A DNA stretch of 55,481 nucleotides from Levilactobacillus brevis ATCC 14869 = DSM 20054. Its GTDB lineage: Bacteria; Bacillota; Bacilli; Lactobacillales; Lactobacillaceae. This document shows positions 23,682 through 31,862 of the stretch, one piece after another. The stretch is from assembly GCF_001433855.1 (NCBI RefSeq), contig NZ_AZCP01000001.1:47146-102626 (forward strand). Reading direction: 5' to 3'. Below the pieces are notes generated by a model, which was given only the letters and a program-made list of their open reading frames with translations, was not told where the DNA came from and ran no database searches. The position numbers and the translations under genes are program-made. Position 1 is the first letter of the stretch; each line of letters begins with the position of its first letter.

Positions 23682-24183
23682 TGTTTACAAGTAAAAACCA
23701 TTAAGGTTATTTTTCCTTAATGTGTTTAGGTAAATTCATTGTGATGAGATGGCCGGACATATCAGCCATATCGAGAACTTGGGGACATTGTAATTTAATG
23801 ACCAGCTGATATAACAGACAGTAATCATGTTCGATTGTGACGAAGCACAATACCAAAATAATATTACAATTGCCAATAGCTTAGATACTTAATCGTATAA
23901 CCATAAGTATAGCAGAACTTTAATAAATTTAAAGCCTGTTTAGTGAAGAACTTATAAGAAAGTGGCTAGATACAAGTTTAAACGGCGGCCTAATAATCAC
24001 AATGTGAAATGTTATCTAATGATAAAACCGCCATTTTTAGTATTGTGTAACCGCTTAGCTTGCTGTGCAAGTAGACTTTTAAAATAGTTCATCTGAGGAC
24101 AGAAAACAAACTGATATATTGCAAATATGGGATTGTTCCTGATAAACGGAGTCGGTATACTAGAGGACAAGGGGATGAAGTGA
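23682..24183. other. Gene-free stretch with a degraded ORF and a possible three-way junction
   Basis: A minus-strand frame is open for 58 codons (23707-23880) with protein-like composition but no ATG or SD; it may be the remains of a gene. At 23984-24032 a GGCGG / CCGCC stem encloses two smaller hairpins (TCACA-A-TGTGA and TTATC-TAAT-GATAA) and is followed by ATTTTTAG. Nothing else is supported. Confidence 0.3.
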
Positions 24184-24702
24184 GTGAGATGGTTATTTTA
24201 CATTGTGGTTAGCCTACTTTGGGGTAGCCTAATTGTGCGCGCGCTTTTTAACCGACAGTATCGACGTTGTTGGTGGTGGTTGGGCTGGTGGTTATTAACA
24301 ACCTTAACGTGGACACCAGTCACGCTGAACTTTGGGAGTGCGGTTGGTGGAATTACGACTCATTGGTGGGCTGGTGGCATTTGGGTAATACGTCCCTTAC
24401 AACCAGCAAGTGTTGATACATCCTTTTGGCTGAATATTGTTATGACCGTGCCACAAGGCGGACTATTAGCCTGGAACTGGCCGCGGTTGCGTTGGCCCCA
24501 ATGGGTGTTAGCGGGGATACTCACAGGGCTAACTTTAGAAGCCGGTCAAGCGTTGGGAAATTGGTTACTTGGTCTGGGAAGATGGGTTGATGTAAATGAT
24601 GTCTTAACCAATGCCACCGGAATAGTGATTGGTGCAATTCTATTTTGGTGTTGGCGTCAATGGCAGCAAAAAATGAAAGGGCGTGGCAGTAAATGTTTAT
24701 GA
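24184..24702 (+). CDS. VanZ-like membrane protein
   Basis: A 172-residue, very Trp-rich membrane protein with about four spans. Asn-Ile-Val-Met-Thr-Val-Pro-Gln-Gly-Gly-Leu, Glu-Ala-Gly-Gln and Arg-Trp-Val-Asp-Val-Asn-Asp-Val-Leu-Thr-Asn-Ala-Thr-Gly are the classical VanZ-like motifs. VanZ proteins can lower teicoplanin binding, but most chromosomal members have unknown roles. GTG start after AAGGGGATG. It overlaps the next gene by 10 bases. Confidence 0.85.
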   Translation: MRWLFYIVVSLLWGSLIVRALFNRQYRRCWWWLGWWLLTTLTWTPVTLNFGSAVGGITTHWWAGGIWVIRPLQPASVDTSFWLNIVMTVPQGGLLAWNWPRLRWPQWVLAGILTGLTLEAGQALGNWLLGLGRWVDVNDVLTNATGIVIGAILFWCWRQWQQKMKGRGSKCL

Positions 24703-24986
24703 CGACGGGTGGTTTGAATCGAACGCATGCCATTCAAGGAATTTTAACGGCGACGGCTAGCACAATGTTACGGTCGGAAAAGCCAGATGAATTTTCTCTG
24801 TTTGACGGATTATTTGAAGAGGTTAAGCAGCAGTTAATGAAGCAAGCACAAGAGAATCAAGCGGATGGGCTAATCGAAGTGCGGTTTAATACCGAAGTCG
24901 TACGTATGAATGTAGCACCTAAATTTTTAGTCGTTCACGGGTATGGCACAGCGGTGAGGTTTCCAGACGTAAAAAAAACTGAATAA
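24693..24986 (+). CDS. YbjQ-like small protein
   Basis: A 97-residue soluble protein. The second half (Ala-Asp-Gly-Leu-Ile-Glu-Val-Arg-Phe-Asn-Thr, then His-Gly-Tyr-Gly-Thr-Ala-Val) resembles the end of YbjQ/UPF0145 proteins such as the one at 9647. The N-terminal half has diverged (Ile-Gln-Gly-Ile-Leu-Thr-Ala-Thr). Its start lies inside the VanZ gene, so it is translated from the same transcript. ATG at 24699 is an equally good start. A true YbjQ fold is likely but not certain. Confidence 0.65.
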   Translation: MFMTTGGLNRTHAIQGILTATASTMLRSEKPDEFSLFDGLFEEVKQQLMKQAQENQADGLIEVRFNTEVVRMNVAPKFLVVHGYGTAVRFPDVKKTE

Positions 24987-25038
24987 AGGGCTTCCCTTTT
25001 ATGCAGTCTTAGTGTAATATATTATTTGTTGTTGAGTT

Positions 25039-25122
25039 GCCCCGATGGCGGAACTGGCAGACGCGCAGCGTTCAGGTCGCTGTTTGAGAGATCAAGTACA
25101 GGTTCGAATCCTGCTCGGGGCA
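25039..25122 (+). tRNA. tRNA-Leu(CAG)
   Basis: 84 bases. Acceptor arms GCCCCGA / TCGGGGC, anticodon stem CAGCG / CGCTG with loop TTCAGGT (anticodon CAG), a long variable arm, and the T loop GGTTCGAATCC. CCA is not encoded. A strong terminator follows. Confidence 0.95.
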
Positions 25123-25136
25123 TAATAGTAATAAAA

Positions 25137-25178
25137 GAAGAACACTGCTAAATCAACGTTTAGCGGTGTTCTTTTTTA
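25137..25178 (+). terminator. Terminator after tRNA-Leu
   Basis: GAACACTGCTAAA pairs with TTTAGCGGTGTTC and is followed by six Ts. Confidence 0.9.
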
Positions 25179-25359
25179 TAATCAAAAAACGAAAAGCTTA
25201 GAAGCATTTGCCTTTTAGTACGGGACTTTCCGTTAGCTTAATAAAGCTATTAAGGATGCTTTTAAATCTGCTTCGGTCAGCAAGTTAAGCAGAGAACTGC
25301 GTTTTTGATTCGTGGTATAGTGAAAGGTATCAGTGTAGTTAAGAAAGGGGTTATGAGTA
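25179..25359. other. Spacer before the UvrA paralogue
   Basis: No gene and no SOS box (GAAC-N4-GTTC) is visible. TGGTATAGT near 25313 may be a -10 region. Confidence 0.4.
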
Positions 25360-27870
25360 GTGGCAACTCAGTTACCAGCAGAAATTAAAGTGCGTGGAGC
25401 ACGGGTGAATAATTTAAAAAATATGGACGTCGACGTCCCACTCAATGAGTTCGTGGCGATTACCGGACGCAGCGGCTCTGGAAAATCATCATTGGCGATG
25501 GGCGTCTTATATGCGGAAGGAGCGCGCCGCTACCTTAACGCATTATCAACCTTCACCCGGCGGCGGATCAATCAAATGGGGAAGGCAGCTGTGGATTCAG
25601 TCGAATATTTACCATCAGCCTTAGCGTTACGGCAACGCCCACAAGTTCCAGGAGTTCGGTCCACAGTCGGCACGATGTCCGAAAGTTTAAATATTCTACG
25701 ACTCGTTTTTTCTCGGTTGGGATCGCCAGTTTGTCCTAACGGGCATCAAGTGCCACCAACCCTAGATGTCGCTGAGAATGATGGCTACGTAGTCTGTCCA
25801 ACTTGTGGCGTTCGTTTCCGTGCACCAGGAGCAGAGGATTTTGCTTTTAATTCAGATGGGGCTTGTCCAACCTGTGGTGGTTTGGGAGAAGTTCGCCAGT
25901 TAGATGCCAGTTTGTTAATCGCTGATGACACGCTAACCTTACGGCAGGGGGCTGTGGCATCTTGGCATTTACCTGGCCGGAATTTCATGCCAACGGTGGC
26001 GGATGCGATTGGGATTCCAATCGATGTGCCATATCGGGAATTGAGTGTGGCGGACAAACAGCGCGTTTTACATGGTGCCAAGCAAACCGTTGCCGTGAAT
26101 ATTCCCAGTAGCAAAGGCAAAATTTTTCACATGGATAATGCTGTTTATGAAAATGCCTTTGCAGCGGTTGAAGATAGTCTAGCGACAACTAAAAATGAAC
26201 GAACAATAGCGAAGCTTAACAAATTTTATACGTTTGACACTTGTCCGACCTGTCAAGGCACACGTCTCAATCCGGAACGATTAAAACAGCAGCTCAATGG
26301 GCGTAATCTGGCAGAAGTGTGTGACTTGCCAATTAACCAGTTACGTACTTTTGCCAACACGGTGGTGGCGTGGTTACCTCCTACCATGCAATCGATGGGG
26401 ACGGAGTTGATTGACGAGTTGCTAGCTAGTCTACAGCCCCTCGTTGATTTGGGATTAGATTACTTGACGTTAAGTCGACCAGGAGCCACGTTGTCAACGG
26501 GTGAACTTCAGCGTATTCAACTGGGCAGAACGTTGCGAAGCGCAACGACAGGAGTTCTGTACGTACTAGATGAACCGTCTGTCGGATTGCATCCGGCTAA
26601 CGTAACAGGGCTCATTAAGGCCTTCCATGAGTTGGTTGCTCAGGGAAACTCAGTGGTGGTCGTGGATCATGACACTCGGATCATTAGTGCGGCAGATCAT
26701 GTCATTGAAATTGGTCCCCAAGCAGGTAAGTTGGGCGGTACAGTTGTGGATCAAGGAACGGTTGCTGAGATCAAAAACAGTGCACAATCGTTAATTGCAC
26801 CATTTTTAACGGGTCGAGCACAGTTACGGGAACGCCCTACGCTGAGTTCAACTGACTTATGGGCCAAGGGGCGGCTGGCTATTGAGGTAGCGGACCGATT
26901 TAATATCAACGATGTGTCAGTGGCCTTTCCTAAGAACCGGTTAACCACGGTGACGGGGATGAGTGGTGCTGGAAAAACAACGTTAGTCCTAGACAGTTTG
27001 ATTCCAGCAATTGAGGCTGAGGTTGCGCATCACCCGTTGCCAACCCATGTTCGCCAGCTTGAACGGGGGAAGATTCGTCATATCGTGACGGTTGACTCAG
27101 TTCCCGTGGGTAAGAATGTGCGCTCAACGGTAGCAACCTATACGGATATACTAGATCATTTACGCAAATTATTTGCGGCAACGCCGGCGGCCCAAGCACA
27201 TGGATATACGAATAGCCGGTTTTCATACAATGTTAAAGCAGGGGCCTGTCCACTGTGTAATGGAACCGGTCAAATCTCATTAGATGTGCAGTACTTACCG
27301 GATATTACCGAAGTTTGTCCGCAATGCCAAGGGCAGCGGTACAATCGTGAGACCCTAGCGGTGAAGTGGCAAGGATATAGTATTGCCGATATTTTAGCCT
27401 TGTCCGTGGATGAAGCCTTGCCAATTTTTGTGGCAGAAAAGGCGATCAGCCAGACCTTGCAGGCGCTCCACGATATGGGGCTGGGCTATCTATTATTAGG
27501 GGAAAGCACCCCCGCTTTATCGGGAGGCGAAGCTCAGCGATTAAAACTGGTGTCGCGAATTGGTAAACGACAAAACGGCACTTTGTTTATTTTTGATGAG
27601 CCGACGGTGGGTCTACATCCTTTAGATATCCAACAACTGGTAAAAGTCTTCGATCAACTCATTTCACAGGGAGCCACCGTGATTGCCATTGAACACGATC
27701 TTGACTTGATTGCCAATGCTGATTATGTGATTGATATGGGGCCCGGTGGCGGAATTAATGGCGGCCAGGTAGTGGCTGTTGGAACGCCTAGCCAAATTAG
27801 TGCGAATCCAGCTAGTGTTACGGGACGCTATTTAAAAGAAGAATTACATCTGTTTGCGCAGCATGTATAG
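25360..27870 (+). CDS. UvrA paralogue (class II, short)
   Basis: An 836-residue ABC ATPase of the UvrA family, about 100 residues shorter than housekeeping UvrA. It has both nucleotide sites: Gly-Arg-Ser-Gly-Ser-Gly-Lys-Ser near residue 35 and Gly-Met-Ser-Gly-Ala-Gly-Lys-Thr near 533, signature motifs Leu-Ser-Thr-Gly-Glu-Leu-Gln-Arg and Leu-Ser-Gly-Gly-Glu-Ala-Gln-Arg, and several Cys-x2-Cys zinc motifs. The shortening falls between the first Walker A and the first signature, where UvrB binds, as in UvrA2/drug-resistance types. GTG start with AAAGGGG. Role in repair or resistance to DNA-binding drugs is inference. Confidence 0.88.
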   Translation: MATQLPAEIKVRGARVNNLKNMDVDVPLNEFVAITGRSGSGKSSLAMGVLYAEGARRYLNALSTFTRRRINQMGKAAVDSVEYLPSALALRQRPQVPGVRSTVGTMSESLNILRLVFSRLGSPVCPNGHQVPPTLDVAENDGYVVCPTCGVRFRAPGAEDFAFNSDGACPTCGGLGEVRQLDASLLIADDTLTLRQGAVASWHLPGRNFMPTVADAIGIPIDVPYRELSVADKQRVLHGAKQTVAVNIPSSKGKIFHMDNAVYENAFAAVEDSLATTKNERTIAKLNKFYTFDTCPTCQGTRLNPERLKQQLNGRNLAEVCDLPINQLRTFANTVVAWLPPTMQSMGTELIDELLASLQPLVDLGLDYLTLSRPGATLSTGELQRIQLGRTLRSATTGVLYVLDEPSVGLHPANVTGLIKAFHELVAQGNSVVVVDHDTRIISAADHVIEIGPQAGKLGGTVVDQGTVAEIKNSAQSLIAPFLTGRAQLRERPTLSSTDLWAKGRLAIEVADRFNINDVSVAFPKNRLTTVTGMSGAGKTTLVLDSLIPAIEAEVAHHPLPTHVRQLERGKIRHIVTVDSVPVGKNVRSTVATYTDILDHLRKLFAATPAAQAHGYTNSRFSYNVKAGACPLCNGTGQISLDVQYLPDITEVCPQCQGQRYNRETLAVKWQGYSIADILALSVDEALPIFVAEKAISQTLQALHDMGLGYLLLGESTPALSGGEAQRLKLVSRIGKRQNGTLFIFDEPTVGLHPLDIQQLVKVFDQLISQGATVIAIEHDLDLIANADYVIDMGPGGGINGGQVVAVGTPSQISANPASVTGRYLKEELHLFAQHV

Positions 27871-27898
27871 GAGATTTAGGTAACTAATAGTATAAATG

Positions 27899-27941
27899 AG
27901 AGGGAATGCTTGGTGTAAACCATTGAGAACATTCCCTTTTT
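27899..27941 (+). terminator. Terminator after the UvrA paralogue
   Basis: AGGGAATG / CATTCCCT with a long loop and five Ts. Confidence 0.75.
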
Positions 27942-28045
27942 GATTGCAGGTAAAGGTAATGCTGATAAACCGGAGATTATTGAGGAAGGTGTTCTCAGAC
28001 TTGAAGTTCGCTGCAAATGAGATAGTATATAATGCAAGTGGGGGG

Positions 28046-28429
28046 ATGCGTGTGAGTTATAGTAGACCATTTTATCGTGTGGTCGCGTTTGTTCTTGGTC
28101 TGATGTTGTTAGTGATCCCTTTGACAGCACAATATTCTAATTTCGCAATCCCCGCTATTATCTTGGGGCTAGTATATGTATATTATATGTGGGTGGTTTC
28201 GTTGTTGCATAAGCGAGCCAGGGTATTTATTAGACTCTTTATCCATTTGATCTATACCACAATTGCGGTTAGAACGATGTACGTTGCTTGTGATCATATT
28301 TTTATGATGCATAATCTCATTAGCTGGATTGACATGCTATTTGCATTGGTTGCTTTTGGTATTTTTGGGATTAAGACGGTTATAATTTTTGTCAATAATT
28401 ATGATGACATTATTAGTCTGCTGCATTAG
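28046..28429 (+). CDS. Small four-span membrane protein
   Basis: About 127 residues from the ATG at 28046; GTG at 28052 is also possible because the GGGGGG site is nearly touching the ATG. Four hydrophobic segments, many Tyr and Ile, basic loop Leu-His-Lys-Arg-Ala-Arg after span 2. The frame is open for 34 codons further upstream, but a TATAAT at 28027-28032 lies inside that part, so the shorter form is likely. Family not recognised. Confidence 0.55.
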   Translation: MRVSYSRPFYRVVAFVLGLMLLVIPLTAQYSNFAIPAIILGLVYVYYMWVVSLLHKRARVFIRLFIHLIYTTIAVRTMYVACDHIFMMHNLISWIDMLFALVAFGIFGIKTVIIFVNNYDDIISLLH

Positions 28430-28461
28430 ACTAGCTGTAAAAAAATGAATTGCTTCTTAAG

Positions 28462-28503
28462 GATGAACGAAATTGATTGGAGTCAGTTTCGCTCATTTTT
28501 TTA
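28462..28503 (+). terminator. Terminator
   Basis: ATGAACGAAA / TTTCGCTCAT (one mismatch) followed by seven Ts. Confidence 0.85.
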
Positions 28504-28608
28504 CATAAAAATTTGCTTGAGTCTGCTTAATTGTCGAAATACCGAAAATGTTCGTTATTTTAACGATTTTTAGTTGTATAATGGTGTTAATTATAGGGGG
28601 GTGCTGAT

Positions 28609-28860
28609 ATGGGTAAAGAAGCAAATGAACTAGCAAAATCGGTTGTAAGTGCGGTCTTGAGTGAGCTACGTCGGTACAAAAAGAAAGATCCCAATAAGGC
28701 ATTTATGTTATTAGACTTAGCGGGAAACATGGTTACAGAGATTAGAAGTTGTGGGCCGTTAATTGCGTGTGAGTTGTTAAAAAACGATGGAGTAGAGTAT
28801 GTGAAATTATATAGTCCTAGTACCGTTACTTTTGAGATTCGAGAAGTAAAGAACAATTAG
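28609..28860 (+). CDS. Uncharacterised 83-residue protein
   Basis: A soluble alpha/beta protein: an N-terminal helix rich in Ala, Glu and Lys, Tyr-Lys-Lys-Lys-Asp, then Leu-Leu-Asp-Leu-Ala-Gly-Asn-Met-Val-Thr-Glu. AGGGGGG site with ideal spacing and a TATAAT 33 bases upstream support expression as a single gene. I do not recognise the family. Confidence 0.65.
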   Translation: MGKEANELAKSVVSAVLSELRRYKKKDPNKAFMLLDLAGNMVTEIRSCGPLIACELLKNDGVEYVKLYSPSTVTFEIREVKNN

Positions 28861-28930
28861 TCTGACTTATATTGAGATGTAATACCAATACGATCTACCA
28901 GACTAATGCTAATTTTAGATGGGTGTTTTA

Positions 28931-28963
28931 TTAGCTCCGCTTACTTTAAGCGGGGCTTTTTGG
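28931..28963 (+). terminator. Terminator
   Basis: AGCTCCGCTTA / TAAGCGGGGCT with a 3-base loop and five Ts. Confidence 0.9.
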
Positions 28964-29189
28964 CGTCTTTCTCACATTTAAATAAGTTAGTGGAGATTCA
29001 TGGCTAGATATTGATTTTAAAATAAAAAAATTCTAGTGACTATAGATAGCATCTGGTTAAAATTTAGCGAGAAATGCGGTTAACAACAAACATAAGCAAA
29101 ATAGTTCAAAATCCAGTCACGGTAATATTTGACGGCTGGGTTAAGTGAATTTTGCGACAACCTAATTTAAATGAACTAAGTAATTTTTA
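28964..29189. other. AT-rich spacer before the LRR gene
   Basis: I see no gene, hairpin or repeat worth naming here. Confidence 0.4.
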
Positions 29190-29218
29190 TTGTAATTTAA
29201 AGAGGTAATCGCTATAAT
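29190..29218 (+). promoter_or_regulatory. Promoter of the LRR surface protein
   Basis: TTGTAA and TATAAT with a 17-base spacer, about 100 bases before the start codon. The leader contains a hairpin (29240-29277: GTATA...CACT / AGTG...TATAC). Confidence 0.65.
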
Positions 29219-29316
29219 GACGTGGTAATAATAAACACTGTATATATATTGCACTAGAATGCAGTGAATGCTTATACAATTATCATTATTACACAAGTTT
29301 AAAGGGGGAAAACGAA

Positions 29317-31509
29317 ATGAAAATAAAGGCGGGAAGAATGGTTGCGGCTATTCTATTTTCGACAGTGGTTTTATTTCCAGCCAAAGGTAATGCCAGTGAC
29401 AAAACAAATCAGGGAGCCAGTACCAATAGCTCAGTCAAGTATACAGCCAAAGCAACCGGGACAACGTCTGATGAGGTTGACGATTGGATGCCTGACGAAC
29501 ACTTACAGCAAGCTGTGGCAAGCTCGCTTAACATTTCCGTTGAGGATTTAACACCATATAAAATGGCTGATTTAACCAATCTAAATATTGACCACGGAAC
29601 AATTACTGATTTTAAGGGAATTAGTCAGGCGACTAATTTAGTTAGCCTGGACATTAGTAATACAGACTTATCGCAAACACAGAACCTGACGGAACTGGGA
29701 AAATTAACTAAGCTAACGTCTGCTAGCTTAGTTAATGATAATATCAGTGATGTTTCGTTTGCAAAGGATAATCAACTGGATTCTTTAACGACTTTAAATA
29801 TGTCGGGCAATGAATTTACAACACTAGACAGTTTGGCAGATGTCCAGTTACCGGCATTAAAAACGGCTGATTTTTCAAATAATAAGATAAGCGATGTGCA
29901 GGGTTTAATGAAGGCAGATTTTCCTAACTTAGAGGAGATCGATGCATCTCACAATGAATTAACCAATTTAAATAGTCTTAAAGGAATTCACTTTGACAAT
30001 CTAACGACGCTAAATGTTTCTAATAACCATATTAATGATATATCGATCATCAGAGATGTTGATGTTCCTAAGCTAAGCACCTTAGTTGCGGCAAACAACG
30101 ACATATCAGATATTTCTCCCATTGCTGAATCAAAGCTTACGGAGCTATCTTATCTAGATGCTAGCTATAATAAGATTAGTAATGTCGATGCTTTTGCGAA
30201 GTCTTCCTTTACAAAGTTAGAAACTTTGAAAGTTGATCACAATCAAATTAGCAATATAAATGTTATGAAGGGACTCAAGGATCGTTATCCCAATTTACAT
30301 GTATACAATGTGGCTAATAATAATATTAATGATATTTCATTTATGGCGGGTTATGAGCTTTCATCTAATACAGATGCTACTGGTCAGAAATATACTAGTA
30401 CAATTACGTTAGAGAAACCCACTCAGATTGGAAGTCGCACGTATAAGATTTTAGTCCCAATAACTTCATTGAATTATGAATATCAGAATGGTTATTATGT
30501 GGGATCGCCTGATCCACAAGCAGACTCTCTTGCAGTTAAGGCAACGGCACCAACTAATGGGACCCTAGCTTATGAAAAATTCTCTGGGGAAAGTCTACCA
30601 TTGGATGGAAATTCAAATGATGGCATCAAATATTTCACGTTAAACGTAACGTCAGCTACCAGCCTACCCGATGAACTTGACTATCAATGGAATGGTGCGC
30701 AAGGTCAGTTTAGCGGTTCAGGGGTCATCAAAATTAATTGGACAACACCCGGACAGCAAGGGGGAGGAACTAGTAACCCAGATGTCACTGAGCTAACACG
30801 TTATGGCTCTGTGGAAAAGGGATCGATCATTCAGGCAACTAAGCATATCTATACGTATCAAAAAATGATGTTTAACCCTAAACAAAGAGTGACGTCTTAC
30901 GCGAATAAGGCACGTGTTAATCGACCGATGTTTAAAGTCCTAAAAATCGAAAAGAATTCAAATGGCCGAGTTCGCTTCTTTGTTAAAGACATTACGCACA
31001 CCAAGACTGATGGACAAACCGGTTATGTTACAGCTAACACACAATACGTTTTACCAGCTTACTACCAAAGCGTTCCTCAACAAATAACGGTTTTGGCACC
31101 AGCAGGTGTTAATGCTTATCAAGCAAAGAATTTGTCGGGAAAGGTCAAGCATTATCGTCAAGGTGAAGTGTTACAGGTTAAGGGGATTGTGGACTATCAG
31201 AAAACAACAAGATTTGAGCTGAGTGATGGTTCATATGTAACTGCAAATCGTAATTTGGTGAAGTTTGGTAAGCAACCCTTTGCTGAAACAATCAGATTGA
31301 AACAAAAAGTAAAGGTTTATCGTGATGCGAACCTAACTAAGCTAACTAGCAAAAAGGCCGTAATTAAAAAGGGAACGAAGCTGACGATTCAACGGTTAGT
31401 TTATTCCAACGCGGATGATGTCAGCAAAAAAGGAACTAAGCGTTATTTAGTTAATGGCGGCTATATAACGGGTAATCGTTACTTCCGCCAGGTGTTAACC
31501 ATGAAATAA
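29317..31509 (+). CDS. Exported leucine-rich-repeat protein with DUF5776 C-terminus
   Basis: A 730-residue surface protein. Residues 1-27 are a signal peptide (Ala-Lys-Gly-Asn-Ala-Ser cleavage region). Residues about 70-355 are internalin-like LRRs; the central five have a strict 24-residue period (Leu-x-x-Leu-x-x-Ser-x-Asn-x-Ile-x-Asp/Asn-Ile/Val). A beta domain follows, then C-terminal DUF5776-type repeats (Thr-Arg-Phe-Glu-Leu-Ser-Asp-Gly-Ser-Tyr-Val-Thr-Ala-Asn). No LPXTG motif, so the repeats probably hold it to the wall, as in the prophage endolysin. Role in adhesion is inferred. GGGGG SD. Confidence 0.85.
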   Translation: MKIKAGRMVAAILFSTVVLFPAKGNASDKTNQGASTNSSVKYTAKATGTTSDEVDDWMPDEHLQQAVASSLNISVEDLTPYKMADLTNLNIDHGTITDFKGISQATNLVSLDISNTDLSQTQNLTELGKLTKLTSASLVNDNISDVSFAKDNQLDSLTTLNMSGNEFTTLDSLADVQLPALKTADFSNNKISDVQGLMKADFPNLEEIDASHNELTNLNSLKGIHFDNLTTLNVSNNHINDISIIRDVDVPKLSTLVAANNDISDISPIAESKLTELSYLDASYNKISNVDAFAKSSFTKLETLKVDHNQISNINVMKGLKDRYPNLHVYNVANNNINDISFMAGYELSSNTDATGQKYTSTITLEKPTQIGSRTYKILVPITSLNYEYQNGYYVGSPDPQADSLAVKATAPTNGTLAYEKFSGESLPLDGNSNDGIKYFTLNVTSATSLPDELDYQWNGAQGQFSGSGVIKINWTTPGQQGGGTSNPDVTELTRYGSVEKGSIIQATKHIYTYQKMMFNPKQRVTSYANKARVNRPMFKVLKIEKNSNGRVRFFVKDITHTKTDGQTGYVTANTQYVLPAYYQSVPQQITVLAPAGVNAYQAKNLSGKVKHYRQGEVLQVKGIVDYQKTTRFELSDGSYVTANRNLVKFGKQPFAETIRLKQKVKVYRDANLTKLTSKKAVIKKGTKLTIQRLVYSNADDVSKKGTKRYLVNGGYITGNRYFRQVLTMK

Positions 31510-31518
31510 GTCGTATAT

Positions 31519-31565
31519 TAAGGCCAGTCCACACAGATCGACAGACGCTGTGGACTGGCCTTTTA
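31519..31565 (+). terminator. Terminator after the LRR gene
   Basis: AAGGCCAGTCCACA / TGTGGACTGGCCTT (14 bp) and a short T run. Confidence 0.9.
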
Positions 31566-31796
31566 AGGCAACAAATTATGCGAAATGTGTAACTCTCAAT
31601 AACTATATTAGTCAGTCTCAAATAGCCTTTGGAAAACCAATGAAAGTTAAAATACCGTCCAAAATCGTTTAAGCTGCTACAGTATTGTGTTAAAATGTTT
31701 TTATAGTATTAAGTATTATAAGTGCTAATGTAAATAGCATATATATATCAATGCTGTTATAAAACAGACCAACTGGTAGACTATTAAAGCCATTAA

Positions 31797-31828
31797 TAAA
31801 TGATTGAAGTTAGGTTCAATCATTTTTA
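31797..31828 (+). terminator. Terminator or attenuator ahead of the adhesin gene
   Basis: AAATGATTGAA / TTCAATCATTT with a six-base loop and five Ts lies only 35 bases before the adhesin start and after the previous gene's own terminator. It must end a leader or an sRNA begun in 31566-31796, where TATA-like boxes occur (near 31713 and 31740). No other gene is in that stretch. Confidence 0.7.
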
Positions 31829-31862
31829 AGAAGACACAATAATTTTTAGGAGGGAGACCAAT

